Shown in pieces: positions 1 to 8,044 of a DNA stretch of 64,000 nt. The DNA is from UBA2033 sp035345875. GTDB taxonomy: Bacteria; Spirochaetota; Leptospiria; Leptospirales; Leptospiraceae. The stretch spans positions 124,001 through 188,000 of the forward strand of contig DAORDH010000001.1 of assembly GCA_035345875.1 (NCBI GenBank), written 5' to 3'. The first letter of the stretch is position 1; each line of letters starts with the position of its first letter. The translations under genes were made by a program, and so were the position numbers. The notes under the pieces were generated by a model. It worked only from the letters and a program-made list of their open reading frames with translations, had not been told where the DNA came from and did not search any database.

Positions 1-698
1 AACATTCCATATTTAACCATAATAGACGTAACCACTGGTTGTAGAATATCTTCTTTCTCGCTTGCTTTTGCTAATTTATCTTTTGCATCAATCATTGCTT
101 TTTCTCTATCGGTTCCGGTCAGCTTATTTGCCTTGTTGATAGTTTTATATGCGTCTCGAATGAGTAGAGCCGTTTGTCCGAGCATAGGATCTTTAGAAAG
201 TCTTTCATCTGCAGACTGAATCCAAACATCAAACCAATCTTCAATGACTCCATCTTTCACATTTGCTGTGATACAATCTACGTTAGACCATTCTCCTTGA
301 ATTTCTTTTACGAAGCATATCGCTCCGATAGAAAATCTTCCTTTTGTTCCTGCTGTTAGAGTAGGCTTTCTAAATGCGCTTAACCCTTCCTTAACTACAA
401 ATAAAACTGCTTCAGAAAAATTTGACGCTTGCGCATAACCTTCTTTACCAGTAACAGTAGAAAGTTTAAAGAAGTCTTTATTGTCTTGGGAAATCTTTTC
501 TAAAACATTTACTTCCTCTAATGCATAGACCAATGTAACTCTATGCTCTTTTTTTGTGGAGCCAGCCACAGAGGTGATGTGTTGATCAATTTTAGAATAT
601 CGGGTTCCAAGAATTTGAGCTTCTGGTTCTTTGGTCTTTTGCTTACAAGTAACAATAAAGATCAATAAAAAGATGAAAAGAATTTGGCGTTTTCTCAT
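1..698 (-). CDS. SH3-like lipoprotein, 3' end outside window
   Basis: An open minus-strand frame runs from an ATG at 698-696 to the window edge without a stop, giving about 232 residues. It starts with a basic n-region, a hydrophobic stretch and a lipobox ending IVTC (Cys about residue 18), so it is probably a lipoprotein. About residues 45-125 look like a bacterial SH3-type repeat: conserved VNVLEKI, FKLSTVTGKEGYA and a second similar block with an LSAFRKP segment. The rest is helical and charged. Function is unknown; SH3-like lipoproteins often bind cell wall or host ligands, but nothing here shows which. It is divergent from the TPR gene at 886. Confidence 0.75.
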   Translation of the reverse strand, partial: MRKRQILFIFLLIFIVTCKQKTKEPEAQILGTRYSKIDQHITSVAGSTKKEHRVTLVYALEEVNVLEKISQDNKDFFKLSTVTGKEGYAQASNFSEAVLFVVKEGLSAFRKPTLTAGTKGRFSIGAICFVKEIQGEWSNVDCITANVKDGVIEDWFDVWIQSADERLSKDPMLGQTALLIRDAYKTINKANKLTGTDREKAMIDAKDKLAKASEKEDILQPVVTSIMVKYGM

Positions 699-885
699 GT
701 ATTACAGTTTTTTAAAACTATATTCATTGTTAAGAAAATTTTTTAGAATTGTTAAAAAAAACAAAAGACCTCACTTGCTAACCGTATGTTTCAGGATAGA
801 TTTTCCCCGTTATTTCCCTTGAATTATTTTATTCTCAAAATCCATAGAAATTTGACCTTATAAACGTGAAAAATAATCTGACAAT
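699..885. other. Divergent intergenic region
   Basis: This spacer separates the minus-strand lipoprotein from the plus-strand TPR gene and must carry a promoter for each. It is AT-rich with several A and T runs. I see no convincing Shine-Dalgarno sequence close to 886 and no clear palindromic operator. A short open frame from 631 through this spacer is antisense to the lipoprotein start and does not look coding. Confidence 0.4.
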
Positions 886-2001
886 ATGAATGAAATAGAT
901 GTAGAATTAAATACTGAAGACCAAAGCTTTAACAAGATAAAGACACTTGCGAAAGAAGCATATAAGCTTATTGATCAGAGGAAATATAAAGACGCAAAAG
1001 AAAAATTCACAGAACTATTAGTAACAGATCCAAACAATACTTACGGGCTCGTTGGAATGGGAGACTTGTTATATAAAACACAAAATTATGAAGAAGCGAT
1101 TAAATACTATCGCAATTGTTTGAATCTATATACCTCTAACAAATTTTCAATCATGGGACTTATGAATTGTTATCGTGATATGAAACAACTGAATCAAGTA
1201 ATCCAAATTGCAGAAGAGTATCGACATATCACTATGTCTGACGCATCCATCTTAAGTAGAGTAGCTGACGCACATAGAAAATTGAAAAACTTTAAAGAGT
1301 CGGAAATTTACTATATGTCTGCATTGCAGATTAATCCTACAGATCAATATGTGATTGTTGGAATAGGTCACTTATATTTCGCCTGTCAAAGATACCAAGA
1401 TGCGATTAAATGGTGGGAAAAGTTAGTTGCAACACAACCAAATAATATTAAAATTCTAACAGAAATTGGAAACAGTTATCGAAAGATAAAAGACTTTGAT
1501 CGTGCCATTGAATACTATGAGAGAGCAAGAGTTTTAGATGAAACTAATTTTTTTGCCTTATATGGTCTTGCTGAGTCCTACCGTGGGAAAAAAGAATTTA
1601 AGAAAGCAATCATTTATTGGGAAAAGATTCTTCATTTCGATCCAAATAACAAATTGATTGTAAACCGTTATGCGGATAGCTTGCGTGGGCTTGGAGAATA
1701 CGAAAAAGCATTAGAATGTTTCAATAGAATCTTAAATTCAGATGAAGACTATTTTGCATTACTTGGTAAAGCATCGACTCTCAATCTCATGGGAGAAACA
1801 GAAAAATCACAGGAGATTTTCTTATTACTCAAAAGAAAGGATCCACTCAATCCAAGACCTGTTATCGAATTAGCAGATCTCTGGTTTTATTCTAAGAATG
1901 AAAAAGAAAAAGCTATCTCAATTCTAAAAGATTTCCTAAAAAGTAATCCATCGAATACTGATGTTAGCATGAAGCTAGACCAACTACAAAACGAAGCTTA
2001 A
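886..2001 (+). CDS. Tetratricopeptide repeat protein
   Basis: The 371-residue product is built almost wholly of TPR units. Repeats with the typical W/L-G-Y-A-P pattern start near residue 20 and run to the end, for example segments containing YGLVGMGDLLYKTQNYEEAI, YVIVGIGHLYFACQRYQDAI and ALYGLAESYRGKKEFKKAI; I count about nine or ten. There is no signal peptide or membrane segment, so it is cytoplasmic. TPR solenoids are protein-interaction scaffolds, and the partner cannot be read from the sequence. The gene stands alone, followed by a hairpin at 2033-2054. The ATG at 886 is the first in frame and the N-terminus is acidic. Confidence 0.8.
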   Translation: MNEIDVELNTEDQSFNKIKTLAKEAYKLIDQRKYKDAKEKFTELLVTDPNNTYGLVGMGDLLYKTQNYEEAIKYYRNCLNLYTSNKFSIMGLMNCYRDMKQLNQVIQIAEEYRHITMSDASILSRVADAHRKLKNFKESEIYYMSALQINPTDQYVIVGIGHLYFACQRYQDAIKWWEKLVATQPNNIKILTEIGNSYRKIKDFDRAIEYYERARVLDETNFFALYGLAESYRGKKEFKKAIIYWEKILHFDPNNKLIVNRYADSLRGLGEYEKALECFNRILNSDEDYFALLGKASTLNLMGETEKSQEIFLLLKRKDPLNPRPVIELADLWFYSKNEKEKAISILKDFLKSNPSNTDVSMKLDQLQNEA

Positions 2002-2032
2002 AAATAGAAAAATCGCGTTTTCAAAAACAAAT

Positions 2033-2054
2033 CACCCTGAGCTTGCGAAGGGTG
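2033..2054. repeat. CACCCT...AGGGTG hairpin of the CCCTGAGC/GAAGGG type
   Basis: Arms CACCCT (2033-2038) and AGGGTG (2049-2054) enclose a ten-base loop, and a T-rich stretch follows. It sits 32 bases after the TPR stop codon and may end that transcript. Its core reads CCCTGAGCTTGCGAAGGG, very close to a short palindromic element (CCCTGAGC..GTCGAAGGG) that I recall from intergenic regions of many unrelated bacteria, here with one base missing. It is GC-rich against its surroundings. I saw no second copy in this window. Confidence 0.55.
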
Positions 2055-2120
2055 CTTTATTCTCCCTCTTCACAATAAACTACTTGCCTTTTTATAAAAT
2101 AGCTTTTTATTAGATAAGCT

Positions 2121-3137
2121 ATGAAATCTATATTTTATCTCTTATTTATAATTCTTTTCGACATTCAATGTAATATTGGTTCAGCGCAAAATAATAGTTA
2201 TGCGGATGTATTATTAAAGCATCCAGCAACTGATTTAAATAATTATAATCAGAAAGGAGTTTGGGAAGATAGAATCTATAATATAGATGAACTTAGAATT
2301 GATTATGTTAAACAGATAAATCTAATTGATGGGTTTAGTGAAATTCCTCAACCTACAAAATCCATGAATCAAATGAAATCATTGATTTTACAAATTGCTA
2401 AAAATTTAAATCCTCAGGTAAAGCCTTTATTTGAAAAGTATATTTATGGTATTTATTTTTGTGAAAAACTAGGAGGGACTGGGTTAACAGGATATATTTA
2501 TAATAATGAAGAGAATAAACCAATTGGTGGAATCATTATCATTGATAGCAATGTCATTCAGCAGAAAGCAAACGATTGGATCACATTTAAAGAAAATTCA
2601 GTCTTTGATAAAAGTAATACCGAATTAAAAATTCAGATAGAAGATGATAAAAATAATACTCTAGAAAATGCTCTTAGGTATATTTTACTGCATGAAATTG
2701 GTCATATTCTTTCTAACGTATACCGTATAACGCCAGATGCAAGAAACAAAACATTAGACTATTCTAATCATTCATTTTTAAATAAGATATGGAAAACAGA
2801 AACAGATTCATATTATGATAGTAGTGAGTTTCCATTTAGAAAAAATATTTCTTTTTATGCAGCGCCAGATAAAAAAATCAATTTAGATACCGATTGGAAA
2901 AAAATATATCCTGTCTTACTAAAATATAGATTTCCAACGATGTATTCCGCTACCAATGCCTCTGATTATTTTGCAGAGATGTTTGTTTCCTATGTTCATT
3001 GTATCTTAGATAAAAAGCCATGGAAACTATCGATCTACCAGAGCAATAAAGAAATCTATTCCATAGAAAATGGAATTCATTTTCTGCACGAGGAAAGAGA
3101 GTTTATTCGAAAGAGTATTTTTTTAAAAGAACTATAA
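2121..3137 (+). CDS. Exported zinc metallopeptidase-like protein (HEIGH)
   Basis: The 338-residue product begins with a hydrophobic signal sequence (about residues 1-22), so it is probably exported. At about residues 191-195 it has HEIGH, the HExxH zinc-binding and catalytic motif, preceded by a typical LRYILL helix. Some 90 residues downstream lies SDYFAEMFVSY, which could give the third zinc ligand (Glu). That arrangement, a YFAE helix far after HExxH, resembles the anthrax-lethal-factor-like clan of gluzincins. Substrate is unknown. The 3' end overlaps the convergent gene at 3132 by six bases. Peptidase fold likely; family assignment tentative. Confidence 0.6.
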   Translation: MKSIFYLLFIILFDIQCNIGSAQNNSYADVLLKHPATDLNNYNQKGVWEDRIYNIDELRIDYVKQINLIDGFSEIPQPTKSMNQMKSLILQIAKNLNPQVKPLFEKYIYGIYFCEKLGGTGLTGYIYNNEENKPIGGIIIIDSNVIQQKANDWITFKENSVFDKSNTELKIQIEDDKNNTLENALRYILLHEIGHILSNVYRITPDARNKTLDYSNHSFLNKIWKTETDSYYDSSEFPFRKNISFYAAPDKKINLDTDWKKIYPVLLKYRFPTMYSATNASDYFAEMFVSYVHCILDKKPWKLSIYQSNKEIYSIENGIHFLHEEREFIRKSIFLKEL

Positions 3138-3144
3138 TTCTTTT
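3125..3144. terminator. Bidirectional terminator-like hairpin over convergent stops
   Basis: Arms AAAAGAA (3125-3131) and TTCTTTT (3138-3144) flank a six-base loop. The A-run and T-run arms would give a U-tract in either direction. The element covers the stop codons of the peptidase gene and of the convergent gene at 3132-5387, which overlap. Confidence 0.4.
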
Positions 3145-5387
3145 TTAAGTCTTTGGATGTTGCTACCTTTTACATATTTAAAGTAGTCTCTCTCTACTGC
3201 TTGGTAGAGATAATTATAATAAGCAGTGGACCCTGTGCTTCTTCCCGCCGCGGATTGAAATTTAAAATATTCTGCAATTTGTGATCTAATATGAGGATTT
3301 TTTAAATCAGATCGTTGTAGAATGATCATGGTAGGTTTACCCTTCGGAGTAATATCAGAAGGAACAGTTATCACTGCTGAGTAGAAAAGCATTGCATTTT
3401 CAATCGTTGAAATAATTTTTTCATCATTTTTTTCTTTTGCAAAAATCTGTGAATTCGCCTTTATGATATCAAGATTGGCTTTTATCGTTTCTTTTAAACT
3501 ATTTCTATCATGTATTCTTTCATCGATTGAGTTGAATTTAGATTTAAATACATAGGATTCAGATGCTTTTATAATTTGATTTGTCTTTTCAGTTTCACTT
3601 CCAGCAGAACTTTCACTTGATTCATTCTCTTCTAATTCTTTTTCGTTTCTAACTATAAAAGGTTTTTTTCTAAATAGGACAGAAAATAAAAGTCCTGTAA
3701 ATACACTAACAGGTATACTGAGGAGTGCATAGATTAAATCATTATATGTATTATAAAGGATTAAAAAATAAATCAGTGAAATTATAAAACCAGCTACACC
3801 AGCAAAAATATTATAATTATTTCGGAATTCTAATCTCTTTAGTCTTTGCGTTTCTTGGCTTCTTATTTCTTCAATTTTTTTGAGGAGTCTTTGTTTGTCT
3901 TCTTCTGTAACGAGAGAATCAATATCTGTTCTTCTTGCTTCTTCCAATTTATTTGCAATGATTTTAGCGATATCAAGTTGCTTTTGATAGGATTTATTTT
4001 CTATTGTAAGACGTGTTAGATTGTGAATCGTGCATGTCATATAACCAGGATGAGTCACATAGAAAAACTCTCTTCCCTCATTGCTCATCGATTCAAAATA
4101 GCCATACTTAGTTTGAATAATTTGTTTTAATTCTTTTTCCAGTTCGTATAACAGTTGTTTGTCTTGAATGTTTGATTTATTTAAAGTTGTTTTAAGATCT
4201 AAAATATAGAGAGTCATTTTCTCTTTTGTGTGATCATCAATTTTTTTCTGAACACTATTTAAAAAAACGGTCGAAAGGTGTTTTTCTTTATAACGAACTA
4301 AATCATCCATTCTGGCATAAAGTTTTTTGCAAATTTGAATCGATTCATCACAAGTTTCTAAAATCTTTTTAATATTTTCATCCTGTGCTCCCGTTCCAGG
4401 GAAGAGTGAAATTAAATCAAAAAGTGCATCCATTCTTTCTTTGATTGTAGTTGGATCATCAGGATAACTAGTATTGTATTTTTCTCTGAATTGTTGGATG
4501 CTTGTTTGATAGAGATTAAATTTTAATTTTTCTGCTGAGCTACCTAGATACTTTATCACAAATTTTTCTAAACTCTCTACTTGTGATTTATAATGGTAAA
4601 TTACTTCTGGAACTTTTGCAAACTCACCGTTATCCGTAAACTCTACCTTTTCTTGAATCATATGATAGTCTGGTAAAATCTGAACTAATTTATCAGACTT
4701 TAATCCATAGTTTGTGAAATCCTCAATAAAATCATTAAGAGGAATATAAGCATAAGGTTGAAAACCTTTTTTGAGGAGACTAACAAGCTCACTTTCAACA
4801 GAAAGAAATTTAGGAAACAGCCATTCGCTACCACTCTTACTTAAGCGAAGCAAAGATGTATCAGTGGTATCATCAGATCGTCTCGTATTTTTTGCTCTTG
4901 TAACGAGCATTTGATCAATAATCTTTTTAGAAAATTGAAAGCAACTTTCTCTATACGGTTGAATCGGAGTTTGTTTTTCTTTTTGAGGAGCAATTAAAAT
5001 AATTTTTGGAATTATCTTATTCCCTTCTGTAATCAAAATTGGATAAAGGTAACCATATTTTTCTTTTCCATTTGTATATGAATCAAGCATCTGCTTGAGA
5101 GCTCCATTGATGGAAGCGGGAGTTTTTTCTGTTTCTTTGAGGGATGTTTCTTTTTGTAAAAGAGTATGTAGATAATCTAAACTGAGTAAACTGCTTACAT
5201 CACTTTCTGATCCGTTAAGACTCTTTATTTGACTGTGTCTATCTCTGGCTAAATCTAATATTCTTTTGAGTAAATTTGTAATCTTAGAATAGGTTGGCAT
5301 ATGGATATATGCCGCGGAATCTTCTTTTGATTTAGAGTCCTGCTGAGCAGATATTTTGGGATCAGTTAAAATACTCTTATTCTCCAT
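3132..5387 (-). CDS. Two-TM cytoplasmic-rich protein, Leptospira-type, unknown function
   Basis: This 751-residue protein has no family I recognise. A long charged N-terminal part (about 1-520) is predicted helical, with conserved stretches such as YGYLYPILI (about 110-120), YRESCFQFSKK and GFQPYAYIPLNDFIEDF. Two adjacent membrane segments follow (about 525-575, rich in I, L, F and ending before an FRKK basic clamp), then a charged C-terminal domain of about 170 residues. It is clearly paralogous to the truncated gene at 62047: both share the PYRESCF, KGGF/KKGF-PY-YIP-DFI and PDYHMI/PGYHMI blocks and the paired membrane segments. It lies 54 bases downstream of the cyclic-nucleotide-binding gene on the same strand, suggesting co-transcription. 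Confidence 0.75.
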   Translation of the reverse strand: MENKSILTDPKISAQQDSKSKEDSAAYIHMPTYSKITNLLKRILDLARDRHSQIKSLNGSESDVSSLLSLDYLHTLLQKETSLKETEKTPASINGALKQMLDSYTNGKEKYGYLYPILITEGNKIIPKIILIAPQKEKQTPIQPYRESCFQFSKKIIDQMLVTRAKNTRRSDDTTDTSLLRLSKSGSEWLFPKFLSVESELVSLLKKGFQPYAYIPLNDFIEDFTNYGLKSDKLVQILPDYHMIQEKVEFTDNGEFAKVPEVIYHYKSQVESLEKFVIKYLGSSAEKLKFNLYQTSIQQFREKYNTSYPDDPTTIKERMDALFDLISLFPGTGAQDENIKKILETCDESIQICKKLYARMDDLVRYKEKHLSTVFLNSVQKKIDDHTKEKMTLYILDLKTTLNKSNIQDKQLLYELEKELKQIIQTKYGYFESMSNEGREFFYVTHPGYMTCTIHNLTRLTIENKSYQKQLDIAKIIANKLEEARRTDIDSLVTEEDKQRLLKKIEEIRSQETQRLKRLEFRNNYNIFAGVAGFIISLIYFLILYNTYNDLIYALLSIPVSVFTGLLFSVLFRKKPFIVRNEKELEENESSESSAGSETEKTNQIIKASESYVFKSKFNSIDERIHDRNSLKETIKANLDIIKANSQIFAKEKNDEKIISTIENAMLFYSAVITVPSDITPKGKPTMIILQRSDLKNPHIRSQIAEYFKFQSAAGRSTGSTAYYNYLYQAVERDYFKYVKGSNIQRLKKEL

Positions 5388-5441
5388 ATTCTATACACTA
5401 CACAAATTCGAAATACAGTTCTATTTACAATATTTTTTTAC

Positions 5442-6668
5442 TTAAATGATAATTTCTTTCAAGAGTCTAGTATGTCGTTTTTTAACTGTGTCCACTTTTG
5501 AATCGAGCATCTGCTTATCTTTAACAACCACTAAACCATGCGAAAAAGATAGGTTAGAATCCGATAAAAATTCACTGATTCTATCACTACTAATATCGAG
5601 TATATCAACCATCTTTAATAATTCCTGGAGGGAGAATCGAAATACAAATTTTTCTTTACTTCGATCCACTTCGGATTTTGACATTTCATCTGCAATCAGC
5701 ATCTGCAATTGAATATATAGTTTAACGTTAGGATCACTTACCTTTAACATAAAAACTCTTTGAAAAGCATACCAAAGGCGGCGCGAAATAATATGAAAAA
5801 TTTTAGTTAGGATTGTCTCATCTACCTTTTCTAAAATTGTGTTAGCTGTTAATCTTTGAATTACACAATCTTCAAATGCGATAGCCGTTGCATTCCTCGA
5901 TCTTTGGTTCAGAATTGCCATTTCTCCGAAGATTTCTCCTTTTCCGAGTATCCCCAATATAAATTCTCTTCCTTCTACAATCTTTGATATTTTTATTGAA
6001 CCTTGCTTAACGATATAGAAATAATCATCTTCTGCTTCATCTTCAACGAATACGATATCTCCTTTTTTTAAAACAAAATCTGTGTCATCAGAATAATTTG
6101 GGTAATCTGGGAGAGTATATTTTGGATTTGTTTTTTGTAACAAGTCCTCTGCTTCCTTGATTTTTTCTGTTTCTTTCTCTCTTTCAAATTTTCCGTCTAG
6201 ATATTTCTTTAGAGAGAAACAGGCAAGATTTATATCATTGTGTTCTAGGTAGATCTTTGCATTGTGAATTAATTTTTCTGGAGAGTCAGTAGTTGGAGTT
6301 TGATCTTTTTGGTAAGGATTGATATGATTTACAAAGGCTCTTAATTTTTCAGCATTATAGGATATAATTTTTAAAAATACTTCTGGATTGTTTTTTAAAT
6401 ACTCAAAAAAATTTTCAACGGATAAACGGATTACAATACAATCGGTAACAGCTACCAAGGTTGTGCTATGTGGATTTTTTGTAATGGCTGAGACATATCC
6501 AAATGTATCTCCGGGTAGATATCGATTGAGATCCTTTGATGAAAACTTAAAAATAGATTCGATTGCAATCTCTCCCGATTTTAATATATGAACATAACCT
6601 GGATTGGGAGTATTTGCCATTGCAATCATGGCACCTTTTGTATACTGAATGATAGATTTGGTTGACAT
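5442..6668 (-). CDS. Double cyclic-nucleotide-binding domain protein (CRP-like)
   Basis: The 408-residue product has two cyclic-nucleotide-binding folds. The first (about 5-125) is more degenerate; the second (about 200-320) carries the hallmark phosphate-binding cassette GKGEIFGEMAILNQRSRNATA, with an Arg in the expected place. The C-terminal 75 residues (FRFSLQELLKMVDI, DRISEFLSD, GLVVVKD) resemble a degenerate winged helix of the CRP/FNR type, so it may be a DNA-binding regulator, though this is weaker. No membrane segment is seen. It is probably the first gene of an operon with the two-TM protein at 3132-5387 and may sense cAMP or another cyclic nucleotide for it. Confidence 0.8.
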   Translation of the reverse strand: MSTKSIIQYTKGAMIAMANTPNPGYVHILKSGEIAIESIFKFSSKDLNRYLPGDTFGYVSAITKNPHSTTLVAVTDCIVIRLSVENFFEYLKNNPEVFLKIISYNAEKLRAFVNHINPYQKDQTPTTDSPEKLIHNAKIYLEHNDINLACFSLKKYLDGKFEREKETEKIKEAEDLLQKTNPKYTLPDYPNYSDDTDFVLKKGDIVFVEDEAEDDYFYIVKQGSIKISKIVEGREFILGILGKGEIFGEMAILNQRSRNATAIAFEDCVIQRLTANTILEKVDETILTKIFHIISRRLWYAFQRVFMLKVSDPNVKLYIQLQMLIADEMSKSEVDRSKEKFVFRFSLQELLKMVDILDISSDRISEFLSDSNLSFSHGLVVVKDKQMLDSKVDTVKKRHTRLLKEIII

Positions 6669-6779
6669 ATAATATAATAAGGTTTTCGAATGTACTAAAG
6701 ATCAAATCTATTTTATCATCTGAAAGCAATTTTTTTCCAAGTCCACTTTTAGATGAATCTTACCATCGGGAAAGCAGTG

Positions 6780-7430
6780 ATGACTAAAAAACTATTCTTA
6801 ATCTTAATTTTTGTTCTTATCCATTGTGCCTATGAAACGGCCCAAAGAACAACTCTCGATTCAAAAGAAATCGGTTCTAGAAAAGTATTGATTCAATCAG
6901 AAGATAAAATCTTAACTCATATTCTTTGTGATTCCGTTTTAAAATCGGGCGAGGGGCAGTGTATATCCGAACCAAGTCTTTTAGATAAAGATTCAATCCT
7001 TATTTCTGTCAGTGCAAAGATTGGCGATTCTTCGTCCGATTATTTTATAAATGTGGGTAAGTCGATTGCTACATTAACCCTTGGAGTATTTTTATCAAAT
7101 TCTGCAACAGTTCACTTTAATGTAAAAAATTTAAACCAAGAAAGTGAACCGTTGAAAATTAAATCGGAAGGAAGAATCGGTAGATGGGCAATATTGCCTT
7201 TTTATGCGGGGCTTGCTGCAACTAGTTTTGGAGGAATACTAAATACTTATCGAAACCCAGACCATTTACAAAAATATTGTCTCACAGAAGTTGTGAGTAG
7301 AACTAGAAAAATATTAGAAGCATCCAAAGAGGAATACTGTGCGGATTATCTTAGTTATCTCCAAGACAGTTTTAATAAGGTAGAAATCAATTTTATAGAA
7401 ACAATTCGTTTCATAGGTAAGAATCAATGA
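6780..7430 (+). CDS. Lipoprotein of unknown function
   Basis: I place the start at the ATG at 6780 rather than an in-frame ATG at 6753, because 6780 puts a classic lipoprotein signal at the very N-terminus: MTKKLFLILIFVLIHC, with Cys at about residue 16. The mature part of about 200 residues has one hydrophobic stretch (around WAILPFYAGLAATSFGG) and otherwise no recognisable motif. It overlaps the next gene (7427) by four bases, so the two are translationally coupled and may work together at the outer membrane. Confidence 0.7.
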   Translation: MTKKLFLILIFVLIHCAYETAQRTTLDSKEIGSRKVLIQSEDKILTHILCDSVLKSGEGQCISEPSLLDKDSILISVSAKIGDSSSDYFINVGKSIATLTLGVFLSNSATVHFNVKNLNQESEPLKIKSEGRIGRWAILPFYAGLAATSFGGILNTYRNPDHLQKYCLTEVVSRTRKILEASKEEYCADYLSYLQDSFNKVEINFIETIRFIGKNQ

Positions 7431-8044
7431 CTAAAAAAATAACTTTCATTCTGATCCTCTTTCTTTTTCCTATTTTCGCAGAGCCTATTCAAGAGAAAAA
7501 GAAAATCAATCTAATTGTTTATGTTGGAAAGTATACTTCTACAGATTTACTTCCCATCCTGTTTAGACAAAAAACCGATTATAGAGAATCATATATCGGT
7601 GTTCTAGGTATTAATTATCCAATGAATTATAGAGTAAGGTTTTTTGAGATTGAATCAGAAGCGTTAGTAGGTAAGCATTTTGGAATCATGAATCATTGGG
7701 AGGCAGATGGACTTATGATCGCTCGTGTTTCCAATTTGTTTGGTTTGCCTATGAGTTTTGCATTTGGAGAAGGTCTTTCAATTGGGAGTCAAAACCCAAT
7801 TCTTGAAAACCAAAGTAAAGGTTTTAATTTAAAGAACGGTCAGATCGAACGTCAGTCGATAGAGTCTAGAAATATTTTAAATTATTTAATGGTAGAATTA
7901 GACTATAGAATTTGGGATCTACCAAGTAATCCAAGAATTTTTATGAGAGTTCATCATAGATCGGGAATCTTTGGTTTTTACTGCCCTCCCGATCCTGCTT
8001 GTGGTTCTAATTTTATTAGTTATGGATTTAAAATGAGTTATTAA
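7427..8044 (+). CDS. Outer-membrane acyloxyacyl hydrolase (PagL)-like protein
   Basis: The 205-residue product starts with a cleavable signal peptide (cut probably after IFA, about residue 18) and ends in an aromatic beta-strand (FKMSY), as outer-membrane barrels do. Near the end, RVHHRSGIFGFY contains an H-x-S pair followed by G-x-x-G, resembling the active-site region of PagL lipid A 3-O-deacylases (His and Ser two apart). The Glu expected further on is not obvious; an Asp lies about ten residues after the Ser. Size and fold fit that family, so a lipid A-modifying role is plausible but not proven. Coupled by a four-base overlap to the upstream lipoprotein; its stop overlaps that of the convergent amt gene. 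Confidence 0.5.
   Translation: MTKKITFILILFLFPIFAEPIQEKKKINLIVYVGKYTSTDLLPILFRQKTDYRESYIGVLGINYPMNYRVRFFEIESEALVGKHFGIMNHWEADGLMIARVSNLFGLPMSFAFGEGLSIGSQNPILENQSKGFNLKNGQIERQSIESRNILNYLMVELDYRIWDLPSNPRIFMRVHHRSGIFGFYCPPDPACGSNFISYGFKMSY

Noticed and set aside
174..359. Open frame on the plus strand opposite the SH3-like lipoprotein
   Set aside because: It is antisense to a better supported coding frame with signal peptide and domain pattern.
6753..6779. Upstream ATG for the lipoprotein at 6780
   Set aside because: It would put nine residues before a classic lipoprotein signal sequence.
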